Shown here piece by piece: positions 22,114-33,894 of a stretch of 64,000 nt of DNA (position 1 is the first letter of the stretch; the number at the start of each line of letters is the position of its first letter). The notes below the pieces were generated by a model. The model searched no databases and was not told where the DNA came from. It saw only the letters and a list, made by a program, of their open reading frames with translations. Both the position numbers and the translations under genes were made by a program. This DNA is from Toxonevra muliebris (taxonomy: Eukaryota > Arthropoda > Insecta > Diptera > Pallopteridae), in assembly GCA_963691655.1 (NCBI GenBank), contig OY829327.1, forward strand, positions 82,162,019 through 82,226,018, written 5' to 3'.

Positions 22114-25100
22114 ATGTCAACTAAACAAACACATGGTGAAGCAGAAATGACCGCTAATGATAACAGTGTAGCACCAGCAGGCCCTGATGCTGAAGACGGC
22201 TCCAAAATTCCAGATTTTTACAATTCCAAAATCTTTGAAAATATTTTAAAGGAAAATGTTATAGGATATAAGAAAATTTTAAATTTCAAAGCATTTCCAG
22301 CATTGGCAGCTGGTGAAAATTATGCAGGAACTATGTTACGTACAGAAATCGATGTGGAATTGCAGGGTATGAAAATTTGTAATATATTTATATACATACA
22401 TTTTATTTCCAATTACATACTGCGGCCATGAAAACTGCACCATGCACCCATTTCAAGAAAATCGCTTACAATGGGAACTAAACCTGATTTTGTTTTAGTG
22501 AATGTAATGTTTCTTAGATATTGTTTGTTTTATCAGGCTTACTAGTTCATGTTTTTAGATGCAAAAAATTAAATAAATTTTCATTTACTCAACGTTTCGC
22601 CCCGCATCGGTGACATCATCAGGAGTCTCTTTTATTTTTATTGAACAAAACAATTACAATGTTAGAATTTTTCATGAATCTGATTGTTAATTTTATATAC
22701 CATATTTTTTACATACTTTTTGATTTTCCCAAGATGTGATTATTGTTATTGCTTCCTCCATTACGTACAATTAATGTTAAAGTTAAGAAAAATTTTTTTT
22801 TTGTAAAGAAATGAAAATTGAACATACTGAAACTTGAATAAAATAAAATAAAATGAATTTACAAAATCCAATATGAATATTTAACATTAAGCTTTTAAAC
22901 TAAATTGCTGCATTGCATACTTTCCTTATGTCGTCAACGTCCTCCTTTCTGTTTATCGTTCTCTCGATGTTTTTCTGTATATATAAGCTTTCTAATGTAA
23001 ATCGTTTTCTGTAATTGCTCTCCTTGTCTAGAATTTGAACTTTATTGTTGTCCGTTGTTTGCTTACTCTCCACCATATGCTTAGACAGCGCTGTCGTCAT
23101 TCTGTTATTTCTATGGGCGATGTTACACGATCAATGTTTTGCTGTCAAACAATGAAATTGTTGTTGTTTAGAAAAATGAACACTGAGCAAAAGAGAGAAT
23201 GAACACACTTCACTTCAAATTTTTTTACTGACGAAAAAAACCTACATCACTTCAAATAAAATGGGGTTGCTGAAGATGCACTGTTGCATTTTATGGGAAA
23301 ATACTAATATTTTATGAAAAATACTAGACTTTTTACTAACTTATAAATACATTTTTTTTTCTTTGCCACCCTTTGCGTTATTGGCTTTTGTTTGCTTATG
23401 AAAATGAGTACTGTTTAAAAAATTACTTAATAATTTAAAAAAAAAACATGGTAATTCAATGGCCAAGCAACAAAGTGGCGAAGCTTATTTTAATAGTTCG
23501 GAAACTTTAAAGATTATTTTTCTGTGTTTTTCATATATAAATGCAATATTTTTTGTATAATTTGTGGCTATTTCCACCGACATTATCTCATATTGTCATT
23601 ATAATTATTTTCCATCCAATTCCATTCCAATTGTTGAATTTTCATTCACTCCAAAATACAATTAAATACTTTTTAGTTGGAAAAACATAGTTGCTGATAA
23701 AAGTATTAAAAAATTACATTCAGCAAAAAACTAATGGTGTAACAGGGCATCAAACAAAACGATGAAAAGAGAGTAAAAACAGAAAACATTGACCGTGTAA
23801 CATCAGCCTAAGGGCGAGAGAATGAACTCACTTCACTTCAAATTTTTTTACTGACGAAAAAAACCTACATCACTTCAAATAAAATGGGGTTGCCGAAGAT
23901 ACACTGTTGTATTTTACTAGAAAATACCAATATTTTATGGAAATAGTACACTTTTTACTAATTTATAAATACATTTCTTTCCTTTGCCACCCTTTGCGCT
24001 GTTTGGCTTTTGTTTGGTTTTGAAACTGCTGTTTAAAATATTACTTAGTAATTTTTTTAAGAACATGGTATTTTAATGACCAAGTAACAAAGTGGCGGAG
24101 TTTATTTTAATATTACACTGGCTAGAGCTTTGGCTCTGGTGCTGATGAGCGTTAGATTGTCCTAATTGGGATAAATAACACACAAAGAAACTATATTCTA
24201 CTCTCCTGTGCAGTGGAAATATCCTAGTACCGCTGCGGTTGTTGAAAAAAAAGTACCAGTTTTACTTAACACATTAAGGACGAGCGGGAACCAAACTAGA
24301 TAGATCAAGAAAGTAACTTGAGAAAGAAAATGGTTTTTGAACCTGGCTCAGGAACGGCTCATCGACAAGGCGCCATATGGCACCGCTAGGCATTACTGGG
24401 TTAAGGGAGCAAGGCAGACAGGGCCGTAGCCAGAAATTTTTTCGGGGGGGGGGGATTTTTATTTGAAGAGTAAAATTGAAATTTTATTGTAGTAAAAATT
24501 TTCCGATTTTTTTTTAATCTTAACCTCAAAAAAATTGCCAAAAGTCACAAAAAATTCACAGAATAATCAAATTAAATTTTTTCGAATAAATATTATTCAA
24601 TGTGCATTCTAATACATTTTTTTTTATCGTGAGGGACATAATTTCATTAACTCATTGACTTCCCTCTACTGATGATGTACCCAACCTTAAAAAAATTACC
24701 AAAAATAGTAGAAGCTCATTTTTATCAAATGATCATCATTGGGAATTTGGGCCATTATCAATGATAAGGAACCCGGATGAGGTTGGCTTATATTCTCTAA
24801 ATTCGTGAAGTCACAGCATTGAAAGAGATTTTTCTAGTCGTGGTGCTCTGAGCAATAATGGGTTCAAAATTAATTATATTTTAAGATTGCTTCCTAAAAC
24901 TGCATGGGTTTTGCAAATAAGATGGAGTTTTTGCGAAAGAATTTTTCACGTTGAACACGAATCTGAGGTCAAAAACTTCCCATCACGTCATGTTTTAGGA
25001 AAAATGGGGTTCAAGCAAATCTAATTTTACAGGGATTCGATAATTTTTTTCTATTTTTATTAATTTTTAAACTTTTCCAACTGATTTAGGACGAAACTTT

Positions 25101-28100
25101 AAATCAAAAACCGTTACTGATCTAGAAAAACTATGAATGCAGGAGTGCTCAATGTCACCTCCTCTTTTTAAATCCGTAGTCAAACCTCATGTTGAAGATA
25201 ACAAATCGGATTTGATCGCATAGTGTAACTAAATTTATTTTTCATATTTGACTTTTTAGAAAAAAAAACCGATGGAAGTAAAAAATATCGTTAAATAGAT
25301 TTTATTTTGACTTTTTTCCCATCCTTTGGTAATTAATCTCAGGGGGGGCGGGGCGGGTCAGAACCCCCAAAACCTCCCCCTAAATACGGCCTTGAAGGCA
25401 GACATAAAAAGCGAAATCCAAAGTGTTCTAGCTCAAATTTGATTTTGGATATACGGCTAATGCAGTTTTGAAAACTGACGAATAGTGTAACTGAAGGAGT
25501 AAATACTAATTACGACTACCTCACAAATGAGGCACGAGAGGAAGACTGACTTCCGCCCATATAATTATTATTGTTGTTTTTGCTTACAATGAAAAATGTA
25601 CCGATTCTTTTTCAAAATTTCATTTGAAAATATTGAAATCATATTTATAGAATTCAACTGAAAAAGGAAGACTGAAAATTGAGTATCCACCGTCAATGTG
25701 ACGTTGACACAATATAATATAATAAAAGACGTTGCAACCAAAAAATCTGATTTTTTTTTATTTTTATTTTATTTTAGAACAATTTTTATCAAATCAAAAT
25801 ATCTACATATTTTTATTTATAACTTTGATGTATTTTATTTATTTTTTGTAAACAGTCTGGTAACTTCTACAAAAATCATCAACTCACGGCGAACTATGAC
25901 TCAGTACATAAAAATGATGTTGCGGTCACAAAAGTTTTCATTGAGCGAAACAATGATTTTATCGTTTTTAATCGTAATATTTCTCCACTAATAGAAAACA
26001 ATATTAAGTTGGAAGAAATTGACCGGAAACTTCCTGTTCAACACAAGAATCTTCTCACTTCTACTGAGGAGGTCATTAATATCATTCGCTTGAGACCAAA
26101 TAAAAAATCTAGTGGTTCGGATGAAATGCCCTATACTGCCTTCAAACACTTTGATCCAAAAATCATTGAAATCCTAACAATATTTTTTAATCATCTTATT
26201 GCTATTTCCTATTTTCCAAAAATATGGCAGCATGCGGTAATCACCCCAATTTTAAAGCCTGGGTCTCTCAAAGATGCCTCTCTTTCTGAAAATTGGAGAC
26301 CCATCTCTCAACTTACTTGTATTTCATAAATTTTTGAAAGAATTCTGGCAACCATAATTAATCTACATACAGAAAATTTGGATATTTATCAAAATCAGTT
26401 TGGGTTTATTGGAATGAATTCTTCCTTACATGCTTTGGCTCGAATTCAATCGGACATCAATTATGGTTTAAATAATAAAAAAGCAATGACAATTGTCTCA
26501 CTTGATCTTAAGGCGGCTTTTGACACAATTTGGCATGATGGACTGATTCATAAAATAAGATTGCTTGGCTTTCCTGTTTTTATCATCAAAATTATCAAAA
26601 GTATGTTAAGCTGCAGAACCTTTGTGGTTCGACTGGATGGTAATTATTCTGACCTTTTTTAAAATGTTGGGTAGTGTTCCTCAGGGCTCAGTGTTGGGAC
26701 CGATTCTTTTCATTATTTTTGTAAATGAAATACCTATTCATACCAAAATCAATATCAGTCAATTTGCAGATGATACGACGTTATATGTTGTTCACGATGA
26801 TCCTCCTCGTACGCAAAATCATCTTAATATTTATCTTGTCAACTTAGTACGGTATTTTAATAATTGGAAATTATGTCTTAATGAAAAGAAATCCGAATTG
26901 ATCCATATACTGGGTTTTCAGAGGGACACTGGTCTAACCCTTAGAAGATTAAGTAGAAACATGAAGGTTTCAGTTAACGGTCATTTGCTACCACCTAAAA
27001 ATAATATCCGTTTACTTGGTTTGCAAATCCAAACTAATAATAGATTTACAACACATGTTAAAAAAAGATTAGAAAAAGCCAGGGGGGCAAAATTTTATTT
27101 CAATCGAATTTTTAAGAATAAAAACATTGACACAAGAATCAAAACAAACATGTATAAGCTTTACATACGGCCAATTTTTATGTATGCTGCCCCTATATGG
27201 ACCACACAACCTCAACTCCCTAGCCATCAAATGGAATTATTGCGCACCTTTGAAAGAGGTGTTTTAAGATCAACTGCCAATATCAGGCTAGCTCGTAACT
27301 CATACAAGCATGTGTCTGCTGAAAAGATATATAGGGAGTCATCATGCATGAGAATTGACCGTTTTGCGGCCCTTATGCATGTCAACTTTTTTAACAAATG
27401 TAATAATGTCAATGATATCAATAATTTTAAATTTGAAAAAATATTGAGTAGATTTCCTAATCAAACTTTTTCTTGTATGCCTCAATTACTTGTTATGCAT
27501 AACACTGGCAATTTAATAATTAATGATAAAATTAATTTATTTAACACCAGGTACAATAATTGACCTGGTTTTGTTTATAATCGTGGTCAATAATTTTGAA
27601 ATTAGTTAATACACTCTGGCTTTTTATTTTTATTTTTGCCTTCCTCCTCATTACCTAAAATTATAATTAAGATCAAACACTTAAAATTATTCGCTGGTCA
27701 TGAAAAGGGGCCTATGGGTTTCACTTGACAATAAAACTGTTAATTTAGTTTAAATATATACTTAAATAAATTGATAAATAAAAAAAAAAAAAAGTCTTGT
27801 AAGAGTGCTCTGATTTTGTTAAATTTTTTAAATTATTATTTTCATTTGCGTAACATTTGTGTTTAATATTTTTCTTTATTTTTCTTTTTTCTCCTTCTTC
27901 CTCCTTTTATATTTTTATTTTTTTTTTTTAAGATGGCAAAACGAAAAGCTTATCCTACATGTGTAAAATACCCATTGATAGTCCATTTATGAATGATATA
28001 ATGGAAAGGCACAATTTTTTTGACATTGAGACTTTAATGTACCATGAAGTGGTGCCCGAATTTGAAAAATTATATCAAGATGCAGGTGTGGAAGTGAAAT

Positions 28101-29125
28101 TCGGTGCACAATTCCATAAACTATCAATAGACAAGGATCATATTTGCTTGGAAGATCTACGACCACGTGGTTTTAAAAATGCCAATCGTTTAGAAGGACT
28201 CGATATGGATCATATACACTGTGTGCTCAAGAAATTAGCACAATGGCATGCTGCATCAGCGGTACGTGTCTCAACTAAGGGTCAATATGCAGAAATTTTA
28301 GTTAATGGAATTTACCAAGAAGATGAAACGTCAATGCTTAAGCAATATAACGATGCTATATTGAAATTGTTCCGAAAATGTTTGCCAACCTATAAGGATC
28401 ACCAGCAATATTTAGCGAATGTGGTATGTATTTCAGAATGTAAAAACCGAAAACAACTCATAAATTTCTTATGAATTCAAAACTTATTTTTAGGAACATT
28501 TAATAGATAAATTCAATGATGTTTTATTCAAAGCGGCGGAGGTCGATCCCACCGAATTTAATGTACTGAATCATGGTGATCTTTGGTGCAATAATATAAT
28601 GTTTCAATATGATGCTTCTGGAAAAATTAACGAAACATATTTTGTAGACTATCAAATTCCAAAATATGGTACACCCGCACAGGATTTATTTTTGTTGTTA
28701 CTTTCATCTGCAAAGCTGGAATTAAAATTGAAGTATTTTGATTATTTTATTAAATTTTATCATGAAAATTTGATTGAAAATCTGAAATTATTGAAATATT
28801 CTAAACCGTTGCCGACGTTGAAGGATATACACACTATGCTCTATAAATATGGTATTTTTGGTGAGTTTGATAAAAAAAAATTTATTCTTTCAATTTCATG
28901 CTCACCATATTTGCTTTAATTATATCCTTAGGATTTTATCCAATCACTTTTGACATGGCTTCTGTTTTACTTGATCCTATTGAAAACGCCAATTTGGATA
29001 ATATTTTTGGTGAAAGCTCTGATGCAAGCGATTTCAAAATGCTCATGTTCTCGAATCCAAGATATCGCAAACATGTCGAAGTTATTTTACCTTGGCTGAA
29101 CAATCGTGGTGCTCTGGAGTGCTGA
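22114..29125 (+). CDS. EcKL-C, ecdysteroid kinase-like protein
   Basis: Four exons: 22114-22366, 27933-28423, 28494-28860 and 28932-29125; 1305 nt, 434 residues plus stop. GT-AG junctions and phases are the same as in A and B. Family EcKinase/CHK-like. Seen: ENYAGTMLR at the exon 1 end, the ATP-binding Lys of YMCKIP (about residue 96), HICLEDLRPRGF, the Brenner motif HGDLWCNNIMF (His275, Asp277, Asn282), FVDYQ (Asp300) and a C-terminal NPRYRKHVEVILPWL. The catalytic set is complete. Exon 4 (GFYPITFDMASVLL) is the most diverged part near its start. Intron 1 is 5566 nt and holds a Penelope-like fragment, a MITE with a direct duplication, a hAT-type element and a Jockey-like LINE; introns 2 and 3 stay at about 70 nt. 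AATAAA at 29169 may be its polyadenylation signal. Confidence 0.94.
22560..23100 (-). mobile_element. Penelope-like element 3' fragment
   Basis: The minus-strand frame 23100-22900 reads TALSKHMVESKQTTDNNKV, LDKESNYRKRFTLESLYI and so on. This is the ending typical of the GIY-YIG endonuclease domain of Penelope-like retroelements. Downstream, at about 22626-22600, the frame gives PDDVTDAGRNVE, a phrase common in the 3' region of these elements. RT and the endonuclease start are missing. It sits antisense in EcKL-C intron 1. Confidence 0.65.
23113..23810. mobile_element. MITE with GATGTTACACG inverted ends
   Basis: The left end is GGGCGATGTTACACGATCAA. The right end, reverse-complemented, is AGGCTGATGTTACACGGTCA. 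Both continue into AATGTTTT. No target duplication is seen, perhaps because a second partial copy (from 23812) directly abuts the right end. Superfamily not assigned. Confidence 0.55.
23189..24112 (+). repeat. ~310-bp direct duplication
   Basis: About 23189-23500 is repeated at about 23812-24112. The copies share a long run around CACTTCACTTCAAATTTTTT, the same TTTGCCACCCTTTGCG, and AACAAAGTGGCG near the end. They differ by scattered substitutions and small indels, so the event is not very recent. Confidence 0.75.
24419..25394. mobile_element. Non-autonomous hAT-type element with perfect TSD
   Basis: The ends are CAGGGCCGTAGCCAG and, reverse-complemented from the right, CAAGGCCGTATTTAGG, both followed by G-rich tracts. 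Identical octamers AAGGCAGA flank it at 24411-24418 and 25395-25402. The 976-bp inside has no intact ORF. The 8-bp duplication supports hAT, although the octamer fits neither the Ac nor the Buster target consensus. Confidence 0.8.
25900..27793 (+). mobile_element. Jockey-like LINE, 5'-truncated, in EcKL-C intron
   Basis: Inserted in sense with EcKL-C. It carries the reverse transcriptase and C-terminus, with no RNase H domain, and ends in a poly-A run at 27780-27793, as in Jockey-type LINEs. The endonuclease half is missing. The left border is uncertain; RT-linker similarity begins at about 25900. Confidence 0.75.
26009..27563 (+). pseudogene. LINE reverse transcriptase, broken
   Basis: Three successive frames (26009-26329, 26378-26662, 26622-27563) together cover RT. 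Motifs in order are WRPISQLT, SLDLKAAFDTIWHDG (catalytic Asp), SVPQGSVLGPILFI, and FADDTTLYV (catalytic Asp pair), followed by a C-terminal domain with RPIFMYAAPIW. A stop at 26327-26329 and a frame change near 26650 inactivate it. The 27227-27421 minus ORF is a shadow. Confidence 0.82.
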
Positions 29126-29427
29126 TAAATTCTGATATCATTTAAAAAGGAAATTACTATATGATTTTAATAAATAATTAGCTTTAATTGTTATTGTTGC
29201 CCTTTGTAAATTTTTGACACGCGGTTAAAATTTTGTATATGTATAAACAATTTCTATACTAATGAATAATAAAAATTATTTATTTATTTTTTCAAAAACA
29301 AAGTTTCAATAAGAAATGTCGTTTCATAAAAAAGTAAATTGCTTCCTCTTTTGGCCTAGAAAATTGTACTATCCTAGATTGAGCAAGTAGTCCTGGCAGA
29401 AAATTAGAAGATCTTTATAATAATACT
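29126..29427. other. 3' flank of EcKL-C
   Basis: The first ~150 bp resemble the EcKL-B 3' flank and so are part of the duplicated gene block. Nothing else recognised. Confidence 0.5.
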
Positions 29428-31673
29428 GGCGGACCCGGCAGACGTTGTTCTGCCGTTTCTACGAAGAAGCGGGGTAATTGAAGTTTATTTCAATGAAGAA
29501 GAATGAAGTTTCTTGGTGTTTAAAATTGAACAATTCAAGCTTAAAGGACGTACATTGAATTTAATAAAAATTCTAGATTTAAAAATGAGGCATCAAAATT
29601 GGCATTTTTAAAAGTAATTAATTATCGGAAGGATGTCAAAGAACGTTCTAGAAGTTATATCTAACTCCAAAAACTATTTAAAAATATGGACTCATTTGCT
29701 ATTTATTATAAAAATTTAATTTATTATAGAATTTGTTACATTTGCCACCTATCGGATTTTAACATAGCTCGGCAGGCTCTTGAGATATTTCATAAATTAG
29801 TAAAAATATGAGTAAAAAATAATAATAATAAAAAATATAAGTAGAAAAAACAATGAAAAACTAGTAGAAAATAACAATAAATTGTAGAGAAATGTAGTAA
29901 AAAAGTGGTAAAAAGTATAAGTAGATAAAGTAGTAAAAAAGTAGTCGAATATAAGAAGAAAATGTTGGAAAAAATAAATTAAAATAGTAGTAGAAAATAG
30001 AATACAGCATGGCGCAATACCCACTAAACAAACTGAGAGAGTTTTTTAAACCCGGTATTGACAAATAATTCTTCCATACTAAGATATCCCGTAATGAAAA
30101 TTCAGGTATATGGAAGTTGTCACACCCCCTTTGTCAACCCACCCATATTTTTGTTGTAGCATGGCATTGCCAATTCACGTTCTTGTACCAAATTCTGTAC
30201 TGTGCTATAAATGATTCTTGACATATGCTCCAAAAAATATTAGGATTAATTTTATTATGGTTCAGTTAAATTATAGAAACAAAATTTCAGGACCAATTGC
30301 ATATTTATTATAAATATAGAATTTGTTGCAGCACCACCAATCGGATTTTATGATAGCTAGGCAGGGTTTTAAGATATTGCATAAAGTAGTAGAAAAAGGA
30401 ATGGAAAAAGTAGTAGAAAATAGCTGCAAGAAAGTAGAAGAATATAATAGTAGAAAAGACAGTAGGAAAAAGAATAAAAAATAATATTACAAATTGTTGT
30501 AAAGAGTTAGTAAAAAGGCAGCAGAAAAAGTAGTAGAAAAATAACTAAACATAGTAGTACAAAAATAGTAAAAATGGAGTAGAAAGAGTGGTAGAAATAA
30601 TAGTAGTAGTAAATATTGTAAAAAATAGTAGAAAGTAGTAGTAGAAAATAAGAAAAAATGTATTAAAAAAATAGTTGAAAAAAGTAGTAGAAAATATTGA
30701 TTGAAAAAGTAGTAGAAAATAAGAAAAATTTGCAGAAAAAAAGAAGGCTAAAATTAATAGAAAATAGTAGTAGAAATAGTACTAGAATTAGTTGTGGAAA
30801 TAGTAGTAGATATGAAGAAGGAGCATGGTCCCACTAATTCAACAAACTAAAAGAATGTAAATTTTAGTACCGTAGTAGTAGAAAAAGGAATGGAAAAAGT
30901 AGTAGAAAATAGCTGCAAAAATGTAGAAGAAAATAATAGTAGAAAAGACAGTAGGAAAAAGAATAAAAAATAGTATTACAAATTGTTGTAAAGAGTTAGT
31001 AAAAAGGCAGCAGAAAAAGTAGTAGAAAAATAGTTAAACGTATTAGTACAAAAATAGTAAAAATGGAGTAGAAAGAGTGGTAGAAATAATAGTAGTAGAA
31101 AATATTGTAAAAAATAGTAGTGAAAAATAGTAGAAAGTAGTAGTAGAAAATAAGAAAAAATGTATTAAAAAAATAGTTGAAAAAAAGTAGTAGAAAATAT
31201 TGATTGAAAAAGTAGTAGAAAATAAGAAAAATTTGCAGAAAAAAAGAAGGCTAAAATTAATAGAAAATAGTAGTAGAAATAGTACTAGAATTAGTTGTGG
31301 AAATATTAGTAGATATGAAAAAGGAGCATGGTCCCACTAATTCAACAAATTAAAAGAATGTAAATTTTAGTACCGTACCATAAATGGCTCCTATGATATG
31401 TATCTCATAATGGAAATTCAGGTTATTATTCAATCCCACCTATATTTTTATTGTAGCATGGCATTGTAAATTCTCGTTATTGTACCAAATTTCTGTACTG
31501 TGCTATAAATGGTTCTTAAGATATGCCCAAAAAACTATTAGGATTGTATGGGAGGTGCCACGCCCACTTTCCTAAAAGTTATTATGAATAACTATGTTTC
31601 CTCCTCCCGCCAAAAAAATTAGAAGTTACACGATGCCATACACACAAAACTCTACAATTATATATATAGATTA
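29428..31673. repeat. Composite repeat with AGTAGTAGAAAA array
   Basis: It starts with GGACCCGGCAGACGTTGTTC and ends with TATATATATAGATT. Inside are two kinds of unit: blocks with TATTTTTGTTGTAGCATGGC and GGGAGGTGCCACGCCCAC (30040-30300 and 31380-31580), and long stretches built from AGTAGTAGAAAATAG. Similar GGGAGGTGCCACGCCC blocks occur at 33330, 34590-34700 and 40010-40400. From memory only, the start and end motifs recur in arthropod repeats; I cannot name the family. Minus-strand ORFs here are low-complexity artefacts. Confidence 0.55.
30385..31376 (+). repeat. Recent ~490-500-bp tandem duplication
   Basis: 30385-30873 and 30874-31376 are near-identical, including unique words such as GGAGCATGGTCCCACTAATT and AGACAGTAGGAAAAAGAATA. 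The offset drifts from 489 to 503 bp by small indels. Confidence 0.85.
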
Positions 31674-32586
31674 AAAGCACTAAGTATATAGCCATAATGT
31701 TGATGAAGTTGGATATTGACTTCTTGGTCCACCTGAAAAGTCGAGGTGGGTTATGCCAATGAACTGACCACTCATCTATGGTGAAGGAAAAAAACTCACG
31801 TAGTTTGGCAGATGCACTAAGCCATCGTCAGTGTGGGCTTTTTTAGGAATATTGTTGATCCGAAGTTTCGCCTTTCTAAGTCATAGAGATTATAAAGGTT
31901 CTGTGCAATTTGTTTTAAAATTCATTTGCCATTCATTGGGTATCGAAAATGCCCACGTATGGTAGTTTCGTGCGCCGTAAATCTAACTCCAAGCGTAGAA
32001 AATGATCAAGGCAATACATATCTTTAAAAAAAAACCATAGCGAAATGTCGAAATTGAGCTGAAGAATAGAAGATATTGGATACGGAACAAAGTATAAGCA
32101 GTATTCAGTAAATGAGCATAGCTGACACAACTTTATGTGTAACTGATAGAACTTTATGTGCTAAGTACAATGGGTAAAATACATTGTGCGGCATTTATAC
32201 ACTTTACAAGATCAAATGAATGACTTGGGATCGCTGATTCCAAACCTGTGCATAATACGGGTCCACTTGCCTGGCAATGGCGCATCATTGAAAAGGGCTG
32301 CAGCGCTTCGCCCCGCTTCGATTTTTAGAATCTCAGATATCCACTTCCATCCTTCTCTTTATAGTTTTTGTTTTTTTCAAAACTCTTTTGGTACTGGACA
32401 TCATTTTGAGAAAAATACATTTGAAAATTCAAAAGCAAAGAATTTTTGTATAAATTATCGGATCAACTCCAAAAAAATAAAACCTCCTCTCCTTCTTGGA
32501 TCCGCTAGTGATCTTTTTCATAAAAATTAATTATGAATATTTCCTTCCCATGATAAAAGTAATTGGGGTCACTTTAATACGAACTA
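31674..32586. other. Intergenic, no gene recognised
   Basis: ORFs of 65 and 114 codons (31933-32130 minus, 32186-32530 plus) show no recognisable domain. GGATCCGCTAGTG near 32498 resembles a hAT-type end but has no partner. Confidence 0.35.
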
Positions 32587-32859
32587 CAGTAGAAACTCGA
32601 TTCTTGCACGTAATGAAAACCGGGCTCGGTGCAAATTTCGAGGTTGTCGCCAGTACCGAGTTTTTGTTTTCCATTTAAATTAAAAGGGGCTTAGTTAGAG
32701 TTGAAAGTGGCTGGACTAAACCAAAGCAAACAGTCTGGAAGAACAAAAAATGTCGCAAGTATCGAGGTAAAAATTTTCGAATGTCAGAAGTACTGAGTAC
32801 GTAATGAAAAAATTTTTGTGCAGCAAGTATCGAGGTGTGCCAGAACAGAGATTCTACTG
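32587..32859. mobile_element. pogo/Tigger-like MITE
   Basis: The ends are CAGTAGAAACTCGATTCTTG and, from the right, CAGTAGAATCTCTGTTCTGG. TA precedes the left end; the right side has TG, a likely mutated TA. CAGTAGAA ends with a TA target fit pogo/Tigger elements. Inside (32707-32731) is a stretch nearly identical to the 3' end of the R1-like LINE at 7.7 kb. Confidence 0.6.
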
Positions 32860-33890
32860 TGGATGGAATATGTTTGGATTTAAAAAAAAATAATCTCTAA
32901 ACTTTTTTCATTCAAAATTTCTTCCGTTTAATCGATTTTTAAAAATCTTGGAACTGGAACCTGAAAATTTTAAATTAAGGGTTCAATAACATACATTTTC
33001 TGATCGATGTAAGAATAGAACTTTTAAAATTGTCTGTTCATGAGAAATGATTAGATAAGAGAGAGTTATTTGAAGTCATTAGTTTTTGTAAATAGACCTC
33101 AAATTCTTACCACTCTGAAAGATAACATTAGACAAGAAATAGATGTCATAAAAAGGACATAATCAATAAACTGGATGCCAGAATTTAATAGATCAAGATC
33201 CAAATAAAATTATCTTCTATTGTTTTCCTCTCCAGAATCTCAATCCCATCTTCACCGAATCGAGTATGCATATCCGTTGGTCTTCGGAGGACGTCACAAG
33301 CTAAATATGAAAAGTTTTGAGCAGGTGGGCGTGTCATCTTCTATACAACTCTAATGAATTTTTCGGTATATCTCCGCACTCATTTATAATACAGTCCATT
33401 CTGCGCTCGTTTCATGATGTGATAACATACTTTACGTGTTGTTGTTTCCTTCATTATAAAAGTAAGTACCGTTTCACCAATTTTGAAAGGCAGGACAATA
33501 ACGCAATAGATTTCTAGAAACAATATATAGTTCCAAAAATATTTTTTTGATTTAAAAACCAATTTTACATATTCTTTATGAACATATATTTCTTTTTTGT
33601 AGTATCTTCCAAAAACTACATACCATCGATGTTTTTTAATTTTTCATATTCTATTTTCAACGCACTTTCTTCGCTTTTTGGACATCAACATTGCCCAATG
33701 TTGATAATATTTTACAATTCTAATTAGGAAAAAATAAACTATGCAATAAAAAATGTAATAAATAAAAACAATTTTTGATATATTCTATTAATTTATTTTA
33801 TTTATTTATTTTATTTTATATTGGTATGCAAGTATATTCCACAACCATTTTTGATATATAAAATATGTGTTGCATACTTTTGGGCTTGTT
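32860..33890. other. Intergenic, repeat-like
   Basis: Around 33327 GGTGGGCGTGTCATCTT and ACTCTAATGAATTTTTCGG resemble the GGGAGGTGCCACGCCC repeat family. The rest is AT-rich; no gene. Confidence 0.35.
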
Positions 33891-33894
33891 GTGT

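Noticed and set aside
24258..24415. piggyBac-like element between two TTAA sites
   Set aside because: The bases inside the TTAA sites do not form inverted ends.
29797..30064. Hydrophobic Phe/Tyr/Leu-rich minus-strand ORFs
   Set aside because: They are translations of the AGTAGAAAA-type repeat and not proteins.
30361..31330. CRISPR-like regular repeats
   Set aside because: Units are irregular, low-complexity and lack unique spacers; the sequence is eukaryotic.
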